In this document: in pieces, positions 43,567 through 52,531 of the stretch | Numbering within the stretch: the first letter of the stretch is position 1 | Layout: the number at the start of each line of letters is the position of its first letter | Assembly (NCBI RefSeq): GCF_900108585.1 | Contig: NZ_UESZ01000001.1 | Location: 744,001 to 808,000, forward strand | Source of the DNA: Branchiibius hedensis | GTDB taxonomy: Bacteria; Actinomycetota; Actinomycetes; Actinomycetales; Dermatophilaceae | Length of the DNA: 64,000 nt | Reading direction: 5' to 3' | Translations under genes and position numbers: made by a program | The notes under the pieces: model-generated | What the model saw: the letters and a program-made list of their open reading frames with translations, nothing else | Database searches by the model: none | Told to the model about the DNA's origin: nothing

Positions 43567-45977
43567 GCAGGCAGGCCGAGCACCGGCAGACGTCACACGA
43601 CCTACGGCTGCTGCTGGCGGCTGGGGTCGGGTGGGTCAGCGTTCTCGTCGCGCTGCGGTTGCCGTCCCTCGGGGTCGTCGCCCTGGCCGGCGGGGGAGTG
43701 CTTGCGGTGGCGATCGGCGCGTGGCGGGTCAGGTGCGGCGGACGTGAGGAGGTCATGACCAGAGAGTCACGCGCCTCGGTGGTCCGCCGGTGGCAGGCGC
43801 TGATGCTGGTCGGGTCCGTGGTCACGTGCCTCGTGTTCGTCACCGGATGCCAACGGATCACCAGGAGTGCGGGCCCGATTCCCGCTGCCGCCCAGTCACA
43901 TCGGGTGGTCAGCGTGGACGGTGTCGTGCAAAGCGATCCGCGACCCATCGCCGGGGCCGCCGGTCGCACCCTGCTGCTGGTGCGCGTCGAGTGCACGCAG
44001 GTGACTCTCGATGGGCGACGCAGCGAGGTGAGGTCACCGGTGCTCGTCTTCGCCGATGACAGGTGGAGTGGCGTCACCTGGCACGAGACGCTGCGATTTC
44101 GCATGCGGCTGAAGCCACCTGACAGTACCGCCGACGATGTGGTCGCACTCGGCTCCGCCAGCGGTGCCCCGCAGGTTCTGGCCCGGCCGGGTCCGCTGAC
44201 GCAGGCTGTGGAGCAGCTGCGGTCCGATCTTCGCGAGGTGACCGCCCGGTTACCGGGTGATGCTGCCGGGCTGGTCCCTGCGATGGTCATCGGAGACACC
44301 AGCAGGATCAGTCCGCAGCTGTCGGCCGACATGCGCGCGACCGGGATGACCCATCTCAATGCTGTGTCCGGGTCGAACGTGGTGTTCGTGATGATGGCCA
44401 TCACCTGGGTTGCGGGATGGCTGCGGGTCCGCGCCCGGTGCCGGATGCCTTGTGTACTGCTCGGACTGGGACTGTTCGTCCTGCTGTGTCGTCCGGAGCC
44501 GAGTGTGCTGCGAGCAGGCGTCATGGGAGCGATCGCCGGGCTGGCAATGACCTGGAGTGGTCGGCGCGCGGGCCCGGCGGCGCTGGGGGCCGCAGTCGTC
44601 GTACTGCTGGTCTTCGATCCCTGGCTGGCCGGCTCGTTCGGTTTCGCGCTGTCCGTCCTGGCTACTGCGGGGTTGATCTTCTTCGCCCGGCCGTGGGGTG
44701 CCGCCCTGGCGGACCGACTGCCGGCGCGGCTGCATCCAGTGGCCGACGCCGTCGCGATCCCGCTGGCGGCACAAGCGGTGTGCGGCCCGGTGATCGTCCT
44801 GCTGCAGTCCTCGGTGAGCATCGTCGGCGTACCGGCAAACCTCCTGGCCGCGCCGTTGGTCGCGCCGACCACCCTGGCTGGGGTTGCGACGGTGGTGTGT
44901 GCTCCCTTCGGGTCGGTCGCGGCATGGCTACCCGCGCACGCGGCGGCAATTCCGGCTGAGGCGATCGCGTGGATCGCGCACACGTTCGCTCGGGTCCCCG
45001 GCGGTTCACTACCGTGGCCGGCCGGCGCACCGGGCGCCCTTCTGCTGGCGGCGCTGACGCTGGCCGCACTGCTCAGCGGGCCGTGGGTCATCGAGAGATG
45101 TCGCCGTCATCCGGGCGCCCCCGCTGCGGCGGTCGTTGTCGTCCTCGCGCTGCTGGTGCCGGTCCCCGGATCGAATGACGTTCCACCGCAATGGGTTTAC
45201 GTGGCCTGTGATGTCGGTCAAGGAGATGGCGGTGTCATCAACCTCGGGGACGGGCGGGCCGTGGTGATCGATACCGGACCTGATCCGGACGCGATTGACG
45301 GCTGCCTACGACGGTTGGCAGTGAGCAGGGTCGAGACCGTGGTGTTGACCCACTTCCATGCCGACCACGTGGACGGACTCGCCGGTGTGCTCCGCGGCCG
45401 AGCGGTCCGCGAGATCGTCACGACTCCCGTCGATACGGCTGGCGGGGCGGGCACGGAGGAGGAGCCTAGTCGGGAGCCACAGGTGCGCTCAGTGGCTGCT
45501 GCGGCCGGGGTTGCGATCCGCACGGTGCGTACCGGAGACGTCCTGACGTGGGCGCCAGATGTGGTCGCCAGCGTGCTGTGGCCGGCGCGCACGATCGATG
45601 CTGGATCGGTTCAGAACAACGCGAGCGTGACGTTGGATCTGCGCGCTCACGGGCTGCGGCTGCTGATGACCGGAGACCTTGAACGAGAAGCGGACACAGC
45701 GGTTCTCGGGGAGTTGAGCGCAGAAGGTCAGCCCCAGTTCGACGTACTCAAAGTGGCCCATCACGGTTCGAGGAATCAGTTGCCAGCCCTGGTCGATGCG
45801 GTGCGCCCCAGCGTCTCGGTCATCAGTGTCGGAGCGGGCAACGATTACGGGCACCCAGCGCCGGCGACGCTGGATCTGCTTCGGTCGGTCGGCTCGGCGG
45901 TGTTCCGCACGGACCTGGGCGGTGATGTGATCGTGTCGGGTACGTCGGGTGCGGTGCAGGTGCGCACCAGCCGGTGA
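43563..45977 (+). CDS. comEC: ComEC/Rec2 DNA-uptake channel
   Basis: An 804-residue polytopic membrane protein. It has an N-terminal hydrophobic pair, an external OB-like domain (VVSVDGVVQSDPRP), and the competence domain of many membrane helices beginning near ATGMTHLNAVSGSNVVFV. The C terminus is a metallo-beta-lactamase domain with LTHFHADHVDGLAGVL and VAHHGSRNQLP, thought to degrade the non-transforming strand. The last five codons and stop lie within copy 1 of the 25-bp repeat. Presence of comEA and comEC suggests competence, but no pilus genes are in view. Confidence 0.93.
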   Translation: MSRQAEHRQTSHDLRLLLAAGVGWVSVLVALRLPSLGVVALAGGGVLAVAIGAWRVRCGGREEVMTRESRASVVRRWQALMLVGSVVTCLVFVTGCQRITRSAGPIPAAAQSHRVVSVDGVVQSDPRPIAGAAGRTLLLVRVECTQVTLDGRRSEVRSPVLVFADDRWSGVTWHETLRFRMRLKPPDSTADDVVALGSASGAPQVLARPGPLTQAVEQLRSDLREVTARLPGDAAGLVPAMVIGDTSRISPQLSADMRATGMTHLNAVSGSNVVFVMMAITWVAGWLRVRARCRMPCVLLGLGLFVLLCRPEPSVLRAGVMGAIAGLAMTWSGRRAGPAALGAAVVVLLVFDPWLAGSFGFALSVLATAGLIFFARPWGAALADRLPARLHPVADAVAIPLAAQAVCGPVIVLLQSSVSIVGVPANLLAAPLVAPTTLAGVATVVCAPFGSVAAWLPAHAAAIPAEAIAWIAHTFARVPGGSLPWPAGAPGALLLAALTLAALLSGPWVIERCRRHPGAPAAAVVVVLALLVPVPGSNDVPPQWVYVACDVGQGDGGVINLGDGRAVVIDTGPDPDAIDGCLRRLAVSRVETVVLTHFHADHVDGLAGVLRGRAVREIVTTPVDTAGGAGTEEEPSREPQVRSVAAAAGVAIRTVRTGDVLTWAPDVVASVLWPARTIDAGSVQNNASVTLDLRAHGLRLLMTGDLEREADTAVLGELSAEGQPQFDVLKVAHHGSRNQLPALVDAVRPSVSVISVGAGNDYGHPAPATLDLLRSVGSAVFRTDLGGDVIVSGTSGAVQVRTSR

Positions 45978-45985
45978 GTGCTCAC
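45961..45985 (+). repeat. 25-bp direct repeat, copy 1 (end of comEC)
   Basis: The 25 bases starting GTGCGCACCAG and ending GTGAGTGCTCA occur identically at 51461–51485, exactly 5500 bp away in the same orientation. This copy contains the last five comEC codons plus the TGA. Identity stops at both edges. The two copies enclose the whole ABC operon. Confidence 0.95.
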
Positions 45986-45989
45986 GAGG

Positions 45990-46802
45990 TCAGCCGTCGA
46001 GGGGTAGGACCTCGGGCAGTCGGCCCAGCCCGTCGGCGACCGGGATCGCGGCCAGCAGTCGGCGGGTATAGGGCTGCGCGGGATGGTTCCACACCTGCTC
46101 GGTAGGTCCAGATTCGACGACCTTGCCCTGGTACATCACCAGAACCCGGTCCGCGATGAGGCGAACGACAGCCAGGTCATGGCTGATGAAGAGCAGAGAC
46201 GAGCCGGTCTCGCGGGCGACCGTCTGCATGAGGGTCGCGATCCTGGCTTGCAGTGAAGCGTCAAGAGAGGCGATGGGTTCATCACCGATGAGCAGGTCGG
46301 GACCGGTGGCGACGGCCCGGGCGATCGCCACCCGCTGACGTTGGCCGCCGGAGAATTCATGCGGATACCGATCGGCAGCGGACGCCGGCAGATCGACTTG
46401 GTCCAGCAACTGGGCGACCGTCGGGGCGGAGCCGGGGTGGATACGACGACTGTCCTCCAGTTGCGCACGAACCGTCCGGCGCGGATTGAGCGAGGCGTAC
46501 GGGTTCTGGAAGACCATCTGGATCCGAAGTAGCGGCCGCGGGCGTCGCGCGAATCCAAGACGAGTGACCGGTTCGCCGCCGAAGTCGATGGCTCCGCCGC
46601 TCAGCGGCTCCAGACCGCAGATCGCCCGGGCGAGGGTGGACTTGCCGCACCCGGACTCGCCCACCAGGCCCACGACTGCGCCTGGCTCGACATCGAAGGA
46701 GACCCCGTCGACGGCGGTCAGTCGTTTGCCCATGCCGAGCTTGTAGGTCACCGAGACGTCTCGCGCATGCAGGGTTGGCCGTTGTGCCACGCCGTCAACC
46801 AT
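45990..46802 (-). CDS. Peptide-type ABC transporter ATPase (DppF/OppF type)
   Basis: A 270-residue ATPase. Walker A is GLVGESGCGKSTLARAI, the signature is HEFSGGQRQRVAIARA, and Walker B is LLIGDEPIASLD. It has the C-terminal oligopeptide-importer extension (NHPAQPYTRRLLAAIPVADG). It pairs with the next ATPase to drive uptake. ATG 46802 is supported by GGGAGGG just upstream and an 8-bp overlap with the neighbour. It is the last gene of the operon, and its stop lies five bases inside copy 1 of the direct repeat. Confidence 0.9.
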   Translation of the reverse strand: MVDGVAQRPTLHARDVSVTYKLGMGKRLTAVDGVSFDVEPGAVVGLVGESGCGKSTLARAICGLEPLSGGAIDFGGEPVTRLGFARRPRPLLRIQMVFQNPYASLNPRRTVRAQLEDSRRIHPGSAPTVAQLLDQVDLPASAADRYPHEFSGGQRQRVAIARAVATGPDLLIGDEPIASLDASLQARIATLMQTVARETGSSLLFISHDLAVVRLIADRVLVMYQGKVVESGPTEQVWNHPAQPYTRRLLAAIPVADGLGRLPEVLPLDG

Positions 46803-47619
46803 TCTGACCCTCCCCGGCGGTATCCTGGTTCGCCGCTTCGATCCGGTCCGGCAGGGCATCGATCAGGGACCGGGTGTAGTCATCCTGCGGATCGGTGATC
46901 ACCTGTTGACGGGTGCCGTGCTCCACCACCGAACCATTACGCATGACCGTGATGGTGTCGGCCAGGGCTGACATGACTCCCAGGTCGTGGGTGATCAGGA
47001 CGATCCCGATCTTGAGGTCGTCGCAAACCTGGCGCAGGAGACGCAGAATTCCCGCTTGAACCGTGACGTCGAGCGCCGTCGTGGGTTCGTCGGCGATGAG
47101 CATCCGGGGGTCGCAGGCCAGGGCGCTAGCGATGCAGATCCGCTGGAGTTGACCGCCGGAGAACTGGTGGACGTACTTGTCCAGTGCTGCTTCGGGATCC
47201 GGAACCTGCACCCGCTGCAGGAGGTCGCCGGCGCGCGACAACGCCTCTCGTTTACTTACGCCTAGGTGGTAGCGCTGATGGTCCGTCAGCTGCTGTCCGA
47301 TCGACAGCATGGGATGCAGCGATGCGGTCGGGTCCTGGAAAATCATGCTGATCCGGTGACCACGCAGCCGGTTGAGGTCTTTCGAGCGGAGTCCGAGCAA
47401 CTGCTGGCCCTCGAAACGGATCGAGCCCGAGGTCGAGGCCCGCGAGGGTTGCAGACCGAGAACGGTCATCCCTGTCATCGTCTTGCCCGACCCGGATTCG
47501 CCGGCAAGGCCGGTGACGGTTGCAGGTGGTGCGATCAGGTCGACGTTCTTCAAGATCGGTACGCCGTCGATCGACAGGCTCAGCGCTTCGATCTGCAGAC
47601 CCTCAGAACTGTCGGTCAC
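46795..47619 (-). CDS. Peptide-type ABC transporter ATPase (DppD/OppD type)
   Basis: A 274-residue ATPase with Walker A GLAGESGSGKTMTGMTVLG, signature HQFSGGQLQRICIASA, Walker B MLIADEPTTALDVTVQ, and the His-loop VLITHDLGVMSALADTI. These are typical of the D subunit of dipeptide or oligopeptide importers. GTG 47619 is chosen because it overlaps the permease stop (GTGA). The C-terminal oligopeptide-type extension is shorter than usual. Confidence 0.9.
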   Translation of the reverse strand: MTDSSEGLQIEALSLSIDGVPILKNVDLIAPPATVTGLAGESGSGKTMTGMTVLGLQPSRASTSGSIRFEGQQLLGLRSKDLNRLRGHRISMIFQDPTASLHPMLSIGQQLTDHQRYHLGVSKREALSRAGDLLQRVQVPDPEAALDKYVHQFSGGQLQRICIASALACDPRMLIADEPTTALDVTVQAGILRLLRQVCDDLKIGIVLITHDLGVMSALADTITVMRNGSVVEHGTRQQVITDPQDDYTRSLIDALPDRIEAANQDTAGEGQNG

Positions 47620-48545
47620 ACCGCCCGCCCCCCAACGTTGCGCCGGGTGCGCGGGTCCAGAGCATCCCGCAACGCGTCGCCGAGGAAGTTGAAGGCGATC
47701 ACGATCGAGAAGATCGCGAGGCCCGGGAAGGTGGCCAACCACCACTGCTGGAAGTTCTGGACGCCGTCGCTGACCATCGCGCCCCACTCGGGCGTCGGCG
47801 GGACGCTGCCGAGACCGAGGAAGGACAAACCGGACAGGAGCAGGACGGCTGTGCCGAAGTCCATCGTCGCCAGGACACCGATCGGCGCGACGATGTTCGG
47901 CAGGATGTCCCGCGTCAGCGATCGAAGGGAACTGGTCCCAAGGAGTCGACTAGCGACGACGTACTCGTTGTTCTTGGCTCCGAGCACCATTGATCGGGTG
48001 ATGCGGGCGTACATCGGCCAGCTCACCACCAGCACGGCGAGGACGGCGTTACGCAACCCCGGTCCGAGCGCGGCAGTGACCACCATTGCCAGGATGATCG
48101 TCGGAAACGCGAACACCAGGTCGGCGATCCGCATGATGACCTCGTCGACCACCTTTCCGAAGTAGCCGGCGATGGCACCGAGCGTCCCACCCAGCACCAT
48201 GGACAGCAGGACCAGCAGCACGGACAGGGGCAGGGTCACGCGCGCGCCTGCAATCAGCCGCGAGAGGACGTCACGGCCAAGGGCGTCGGTACCCATCCAG
48301 TGCTCGGCCGACGGTGCCTGCAGTACGTCGGCGCTGGGCGCCAGCGGGTCGAAAGGTTCCAGCCACGGACCGAAGATGACCACGACGAGCCAGAAGAGGA
48401 CGATCGCCGCCCCGACGATAGTCAATGGTTGGCGCAGGGTTCGGGGCACCCGCGGCCGACGCCGGACAGCCCGCCGTGCGACGTCGTCGGGTGACTCGTT
48501 GCCCGCGCTGCCCTGCGCCGGGCTGGGGTTCGCGGAGACGGTCAT
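47616..48545 (-). CDS. Peptide-type ABC transporter permease (DppC type)
   Basis: A 309-residue inner-membrane permease with a cytoplasmic N terminus of about 40 residues, a first helix (LTIVGAAIVLFWLVVVIFG) and the C-subunit signature HWMGTDALGRDVLSRLIAGARVTL. The EAA-type coupling loop is EYVVASRLLGTSSLRSLTRDILPNI. It forms the channel with the B-type permease. ATG 48545 overlaps the upstream stop (ATGA). Confidence 0.92.
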   Translation of the reverse strand: MTVSANPSPAQGSAGNESPDDVARRAVRRRPRVPRTLRQPLTIVGAAIVLFWLVVVIFGPWLEPFDPLAPSADVLQAPSAEHWMGTDALGRDVLSRLIAGARVTLPLSVLLVLLSMVLGGTLGAIAGYFGKVVDEVIMRIADLVFAFPTIILAMVVTAALGPGLRNAVLAVLVVSWPMYARITRSMVLGAKNNEYVVASRLLGTSSLRSLTRDILPNIVAPIGVLATMDFGTAVLLLSGLSFLGLGSVPPTPEWGAMVSDGVQNFQQWWLATFPGLAIFSIVIAFNFLGDALRDALDPRTRRNVGGRAV

Positions 48546-49690
48546 TGCGTCCTCACCCGCGGATCGATGAAACCGTACAGAAGGTCCACCACCAGGTTGA
48601 TGAGTACGTAGAAGACGCCGACGACGACCCCTACTCCCATCACCGCGTTCAGATCGAGAGTGGTGGCCGATTTGTAGGCGTACTGCCCGAGGCCGTTCCA
48701 TGCGAACACCGTCTCGGTCAGGACCGAACCGGACAGCAGAGAACCGAAGGTGAGACCCACCATCGTGAGAATGGGCAGCAATGCAGCGCGCAGCACGTAA
48801 CGTCGCGTGACCGTACGGGAGGGAAGTCCTTTGGCCCGGGCGGCGGTGATGTAGTCATTGCCCAACACGTCCAGAATGGCCGTCCGGCAGAAGCGGGTCA
48901 ACAACCCCATGCAGTAAAGGATCAGGACGGTGGCGGGCATGATGAGATGCGCGAGGGCCGAGCCCAGGACCGCCCACTGCCCGGCGAGCGTTGCGTCGAC
49001 CGTGTAGAGCCCGGTGACGTGCGGCGGCGGGTTGTACTGATTGTCCAGCCGTCCAGAACCCGGCAGCCAGTCCAGTTTGACGAAGAACAAGTAATACATC
49101 ACCAGGGCCAGCCAGAAGGTGGGGATGGAGATTCCTACGAGGGACAGGGTGCGGGCGACCTGGTCGAAGAATCCTCGGTGGCGCATCGCGGCGTACAGCG
49201 CGACGATCAGCGCGAGAATCGTCGAGACGACGAGCGCCGACATCGCCAGTTCGACCGTCGCGGGGATCGCATTACCCAAGTCGGTGGCCACCGCGTTGTG
49301 GGTCTGGGAAGAGACGCCGAAGTTGAAGTGGGCCAGCCGTTGCAGGTACATCAGGTACTGCTTGGGCAGCGGCTGGTCCAGGCCGTAGGTGTGTTTGAAC
49401 TCGGCAACCACTTTCGGGTCGGATGCCGCCATCTCACCAAGTGCGGCAGCGGCTGGGTCGGCAGGCACCAGATTGGTCAGCACGAACGTCACGAGGGTCA
49501 CCCCGAGGATCAGTACCGCACTGATCACGAGACGGAGGGCGATGTATCTGCCGAGAGGGTGCCGCCCGAGAAACGCTCGCCAGCCGGAGACTCGGACCCG
49601 CTGCGCGGCCTGATCGGGCAGCGGGTCCGGCCCCTGCGGTGAGAGTTCGTCGTCTCTCAGTGCGGTGAGAGGCTCAGGAGATTCCGGCAA
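48542..49690 (-). CDS. Peptide-type ABC transporter permease (DppB type)
   Basis: A 382-residue permease with a hydrophilic N-terminal extension of about 45 residues and then YIALRLVISAVLILGVTLVTFVL. The B-subunit features are FNFGVSSQT, the coupling loop DYITAARAKGLPSRTVTRRYVLRAALLP, and the end DLLYGFIDPRVR. It is longer than E. coli DppB (about 340 residues) because of the N-terminal extension and a loop near residue 220. It overlaps the binding-protein gene by 17 bp. Confidence 0.92.
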   Translation of the reverse strand: MPESPEPLTALRDDELSPQGPDPLPDQAAQRVRVSGWRAFLGRHPLGRYIALRLVISAVLILGVTLVTFVLTNLVPADPAAAALGEMAASDPKVVAEFKHTYGLDQPLPKQYLMYLQRLAHFNFGVSSQTHNAVATDLGNAIPATVELAMSALVVSTILALIVALYAAMRHRGFFDQVARTLSLVGISIPTFWLALVMYYLFFVKLDWLPGSGRLDNQYNPPPHVTGLYTVDATLAGQWAVLGSALAHLIMPATVLILYCMGLLTRFCRTAILDVLGNDYITAARAKGLPSRTVTRRYVLRAALLPILTMVGLTFGSLLSGSVLTETVFAWNGLGQYAYKSATTLDLNAVMGVGVVVGVFYVLINLVVDLLYGFIDPRVRTQ

Positions 49691-51245
49691 GGTCGATCCC
49701 GGTGACCGGGTTGTCGGCCACGTTCTTCAGGCTGGAGGACACCACCAACAGGTTGGGCGGCAGGAACAGCGGGACGAACGGACCGTCGATATTCATCTGC
49801 TTCCACAGCGCCTGGTAGGCCGCATCCCGGGCCGAGTCACCGACGGCTGATTCCGCTGCCGTGGCCAACTTCGCGTCGTCAGGTGCTTGGGCTGAGGTCC
49901 ACTGGGCACGCTTGGCCAGACTCTGGCCAGGGGTGAAGACCAGGTAGTCCGCGGGATCGGGGTAGTCCGCGCCCCAGTAGGCGATGCCGGCCTGTTGCTT
50001 ACCGGAGCGGAAAGCGGTTAATGCCGTTGCGCTCGGCTGGGGATTGAGCTTCACGTTGATGCCGGCTGCTTGGAGGTTGGACTGCACCACCTGCGCGACG
50101 TTGGCCAGGTTGTAGCCAACATCCGAGGGGTACAACATGTTGATCTGCTGGCCGGAGTACCCGGAGTCCTTGAGCAAGGTCTTTGCCTGGTTGAGGTCGA
50201 ACGAATTCGCACTGTCGGACTTGAGAGCACCCAGGAAACTGTTCGGAACCAAGCTGCCCGGCTGTACCGCGCCCGAGCCGGCGACCTTGAGCACCGCGTC
50301 GTAGTCAATGGCGTGCCGGACCGCCTGAATGAACTTCACGTTGCTGACCGGGCCGCCCACCGACGGGTTCATGTTGAACCAGGAGAAGATCGTGATCGTC
50401 GATTCCCCCTGCTGCACCTTCGTCTTTCCCGAGTCCATCCCCGACGCCTGGGTCGGATCGAGCGACGTGGCGATCTGTGCCGCACCGGCTTGCAGGTTCG
50501 CCTTCGCTGTCGCGGGCTGCACGTTCTCGATGACGACCCGGGAGTAGTGCGGCTTGGTGCCTGTGTAATGCGGGTTAGCGGTAAGCACCACCTTCGAGGT
50601 CACGTCGTAACTGGAGAGCATGTACGGGCCTGAGCCTGCGGAGGTCTTGTTCAGGTAGGCCTCGGCCTTGTCATTGGTGTCGGTCGTGCCGCCGTTTTGC
50701 TTGACGATCTTGCTGTCCACGATGCCCAAGGACGGGTTGGGCAGGATGTAGGGCAGTTGCGGGTTCGGGCTCGCCGACGTCAGCGTGATGGTGTTGTCGT
50801 CAACCTTCTTCACGGTGACCCCGTCCAGCAGGAAGGACGGGTTGCCTTCGATGCCCTGGACCCGCTGGTAGGAGTAGACGATGTCGTCCGCGGTGACCGG
50901 ATCCCCGTTGGAGAACACGTGCTTGCCGTTCATCTTCAGGGTGAGGACTTTGTTGTCGTCAGACACGCTGTAGGTGCACAACACCGGCACGATCTTCTTG
51001 ACGCTCGCACCGTCGAATCCGATTGCGGTCTGGTAGATCTGGTGATCGACCAGGCTGCCGGTCAGCTCGAAGGCCCGCGCCGGGTCGGAGGTCTTCAGGT
51101 CGAAGGAGTTGTCAACCACCAGGGTGCTGGCGCTGTTGTTGCTGTCGCCCGTGCTTCCGCCTCCGGCGGTGCCGTCGCTGCACGCCGCGAGCGTGAGCCC
51201 GAAAACAACGGTTGCCACAACCCCGATTGCCCTGGGAGTTCCCAT
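49674..51245 (-). CDS. ABC transporter substrate-binding lipoprotein, family 5
   Basis: A 523-residue extracytoplasmic solute-binding protein of the peptide/nickel family. It has a lipoprotein signal (VVFGLTLAAC, C22 as lipid anchor) and a Gly/Ser/Asn linker. FSNGDPVTADDIVYSYQRV is the family signature. It would capture a peptide or similar ligand for the two permeases; the ligand cannot be told. GGAGAGGG precedes the ATG. As first gene of the operon it sets expression level. The operon looks slightly less GC-rich than its flanks. Confidence 0.91.
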   Translation of the reverse strand: MGTPRAIGVVATVVFGLTLAACSDGTAGGGSTGDSNNSASTLVVDNSFDLKTSDPARAFELTGSLVDHQIYQTAIGFDGASVKKIVPVLCTYSVSDDNKVLTLKMNGKHVFSNGDPVTADDIVYSYQRVQGIEGNPSFLLDGVTVKKVDDNTITLTSASPNPQLPYILPNPSLGIVDSKIVKQNGGTTDTNDKAEAYLNKTSAGSGPYMLSSYDVTSKVVLTANPHYTGTKPHYSRVVIENVQPATAKANLQAGAAQIATSLDPTQASGMDSGKTKVQQGESTITIFSWFNMNPSVGGPVSNVKFIQAVRHAIDYDAVLKVAGSGAVQPGSLVPNSFLGALKSDSANSFDLNQAKTLLKDSGYSGQQINMLYPSDVGYNLANVAQVVQSNLQAAGINVKLNPQPSATALTAFRSGKQQAGIAYWGADYPDPADYLVFTPGQSLAKRAQWTSAQAPDDAKLATAAESAVGDSARDAAYQALWKQMNIDGPFVPLFLPPNLLVVSSSLKNVADNPVTGIDLAGIS

Positions 51246-51460
51246 GGTTGACCCTCTCCATCACGGCGGGCGCGACCCGTCGTCGTCGCCGCAGTTGCCA
51301 GTGGAGACGAGCTTAGGGGTGGGCTTGGATCGCGTACGGATCCACATGTGTAGTTTGTGTAAACATTCTCTGGGCGTGGCCGACGGCGAGTACTGAGGTG
51401 CGCCGTTGTAGCGCGAATACCCCTGCGCCACGACGGGTTTGGTTGCTCTGCCCGCGCGTC
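51246..51460. other. Non-coding region upstream of the ABC operon
   Basis: No gene is supported in this stretch. It must hold the promoter of the ABC operon (minus strand). TAAGCT on the minus strand (51315–51310) is one possible -10. A short dyad, GTTTACACAAAC on the minus strand near 51352–51363, lies in the most AT-rich part and could be an operator. The region ends directly at copy 2 of the 25-bp repeat. Confidence 0.4.
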
Positions 51461-51485
51461 GTGCGCACCAGCCGGTGAGTGCTCA
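51461..51485 (+). repeat. 25-bp direct repeat, copy 2 (end of the LysR gene)
   Basis: Identical to 45961–45985. This copy supplies the stop codon of the minus-strand LysR gene (TCA at 51483–51485). If the segment between the copies is removed, comEC and the LysR gene become directly convergent around a single copy, which is a plausible ancestral order. Confidence 0.95.
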
Positions 51486-52412
51486 GCCCGCCTGGGGAAC
51501 GAGGGCGACGGACTGGGCGGCCTCCGTCAGCGCATTGAGCGTGGCGGCCACGGCGGGCACCCGCTGCAGATCGGGGGTGGTGACGGCATAGACCGCGCGA
51601 CGGGAGGACTGCGCGATCGGAACGGTGACGATCCCGGGGTTGCTGATGGAGTGGGAGATCAGGTCCGGCATCAGGGCGACGCCCAGACCTTCGGCGATCA
51701 GACCGGACACCGCGACGTTGTCCTCGGTCTGGAAGGCGACGTCCGGGCTGAATCCTGCGGTGGCGGCCAGCGCCAGGAGGTGACCACGACATCGTGGGCA
51801 ACCGGCGATCCACGGTTCGTCCGCCAGGTCGGCCAGGTTGACTTCGGCTGCGGAGGCGAACCGGTGATCTCGGGGCAGCGCGATTTTCACCTGCTCATCC
51901 AGGAGCTTGATGACCTCGAACGGCTCCATATCGTCCTCACCGCGGCCCAGATCGGTGCCTTCGTAGGCGAACGCCACGGCGACGTCGCACTCACCGGCCC
52001 GTAGGGCGGCCAAGGATTCCGGTGGCTCGGCCTCGGCAAAGGTCACCTGGATGTCCGGGAAGCGCTGCTTCACCAGGGCAAGTGCGCGGGGGACCATCGT
52101 GGAGGACGCCGAGGGGAACGCCATCAGGCGCACCCGCCCCGCCCGCAGTCCGGCGATCGCTGCGACCTCCGACTCGGCCGCCTCGAGGGCAGCCAGCACG
52201 GGACCGGCGTGCCGGGCCAGAACGGCGCCGGCCTCGGTCAATCGGACATTGCGACCCAGCCGCTCCACCAGCACCGTCCCGGTGCGCTCCTCGAGGCGGC
52301 GCACCATCTGCGAGATGGCGGGCTGGGAGTAGCCCAGGGACGCGGCGGCAGCGGTGAAACTGCCTTCTTCGGAGATGGCGCGGATCACCCGCAGGCCGGC
52401 GGCATCGATCAT
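51483..52412 (-). CDS. LysR-family transcriptional regulator
   Basis: A 309-residue LysR-type regulator with the N-terminal HTH AAGLRVIRAISEEGSFTAAAASLGYSQPAISQMVRRLEERTG and an effector domain from about residue 90. A CPRCRGH segment near residue 205 is unusual, with two Cys close together, and could be redox- or metal-sensitive. ATG 52412 is preceded by GGAG. It is divergent from sir2 by 119 bp. Its last codon and stop fall in copy 2 of the direct repeat, so its original neighbour was probably comEC rather than the ABC operon. Targets are unknown. Confidence 0.91.
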   Translation of the reverse strand: MIDAAGLRVIRAISEEGSFTAAAASLGYSQPAISQMVRRLEERTGTVLVERLGRNVRLTEAGAVLARHAGPVLAALEAAESEVAAIAGLRAGRVRLMAFPSASSTMVPRALALVKQRFPDIQVTFAEAEPPESLAALRAGECDVAVAFAYEGTDLGRGEDDMEPFEVIKLLDEQVKIALPRDHRFASAAEVNLADLADEPWIAGCPRCRGHLLALAATAGFSPDVAFQTEDNVAVSGLIAEGLGVALMPDLISHSISNPGIVTVPIAQSSRRAVYAVTTPDLQRVPAVAATLNALTEAAQSVALVPQAG

Positions 52413-52421
52413 GGCTCCATG

Positions 52422-52448
52422 ATAACGCAACTCATAAGTCTTGGTTAT
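52422..52448. promoter_or_regulatory. Dyad in the lysR–sir2 divergent region
   Basis: ATAAC (52422–52426) and GTTAT (52444–52448) flank an AT-rich core containing CTCATAAGTCTTGG. An interrupted palindrome just upstream of a LysR gene is the usual site for LysR autoregulation. Binding is inferred. Confidence 0.35.
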
Positions 52449-52531
52449 GTCGATCGCGATGGTTCGCGATTTCGGTAATGACCGGCTCCGGTGGTGGCGA
52501 ACGGCTGCGGGAGAGGTGTGACACTGGAGAG

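Noticed and set aside
45961-51485. A prophage or integrative element between the 25-bp repeats
   Set aside because: Only transporter genes lie inside; no integrase, excisionase, relaxase or transposase is present, so the mechanism is left open.
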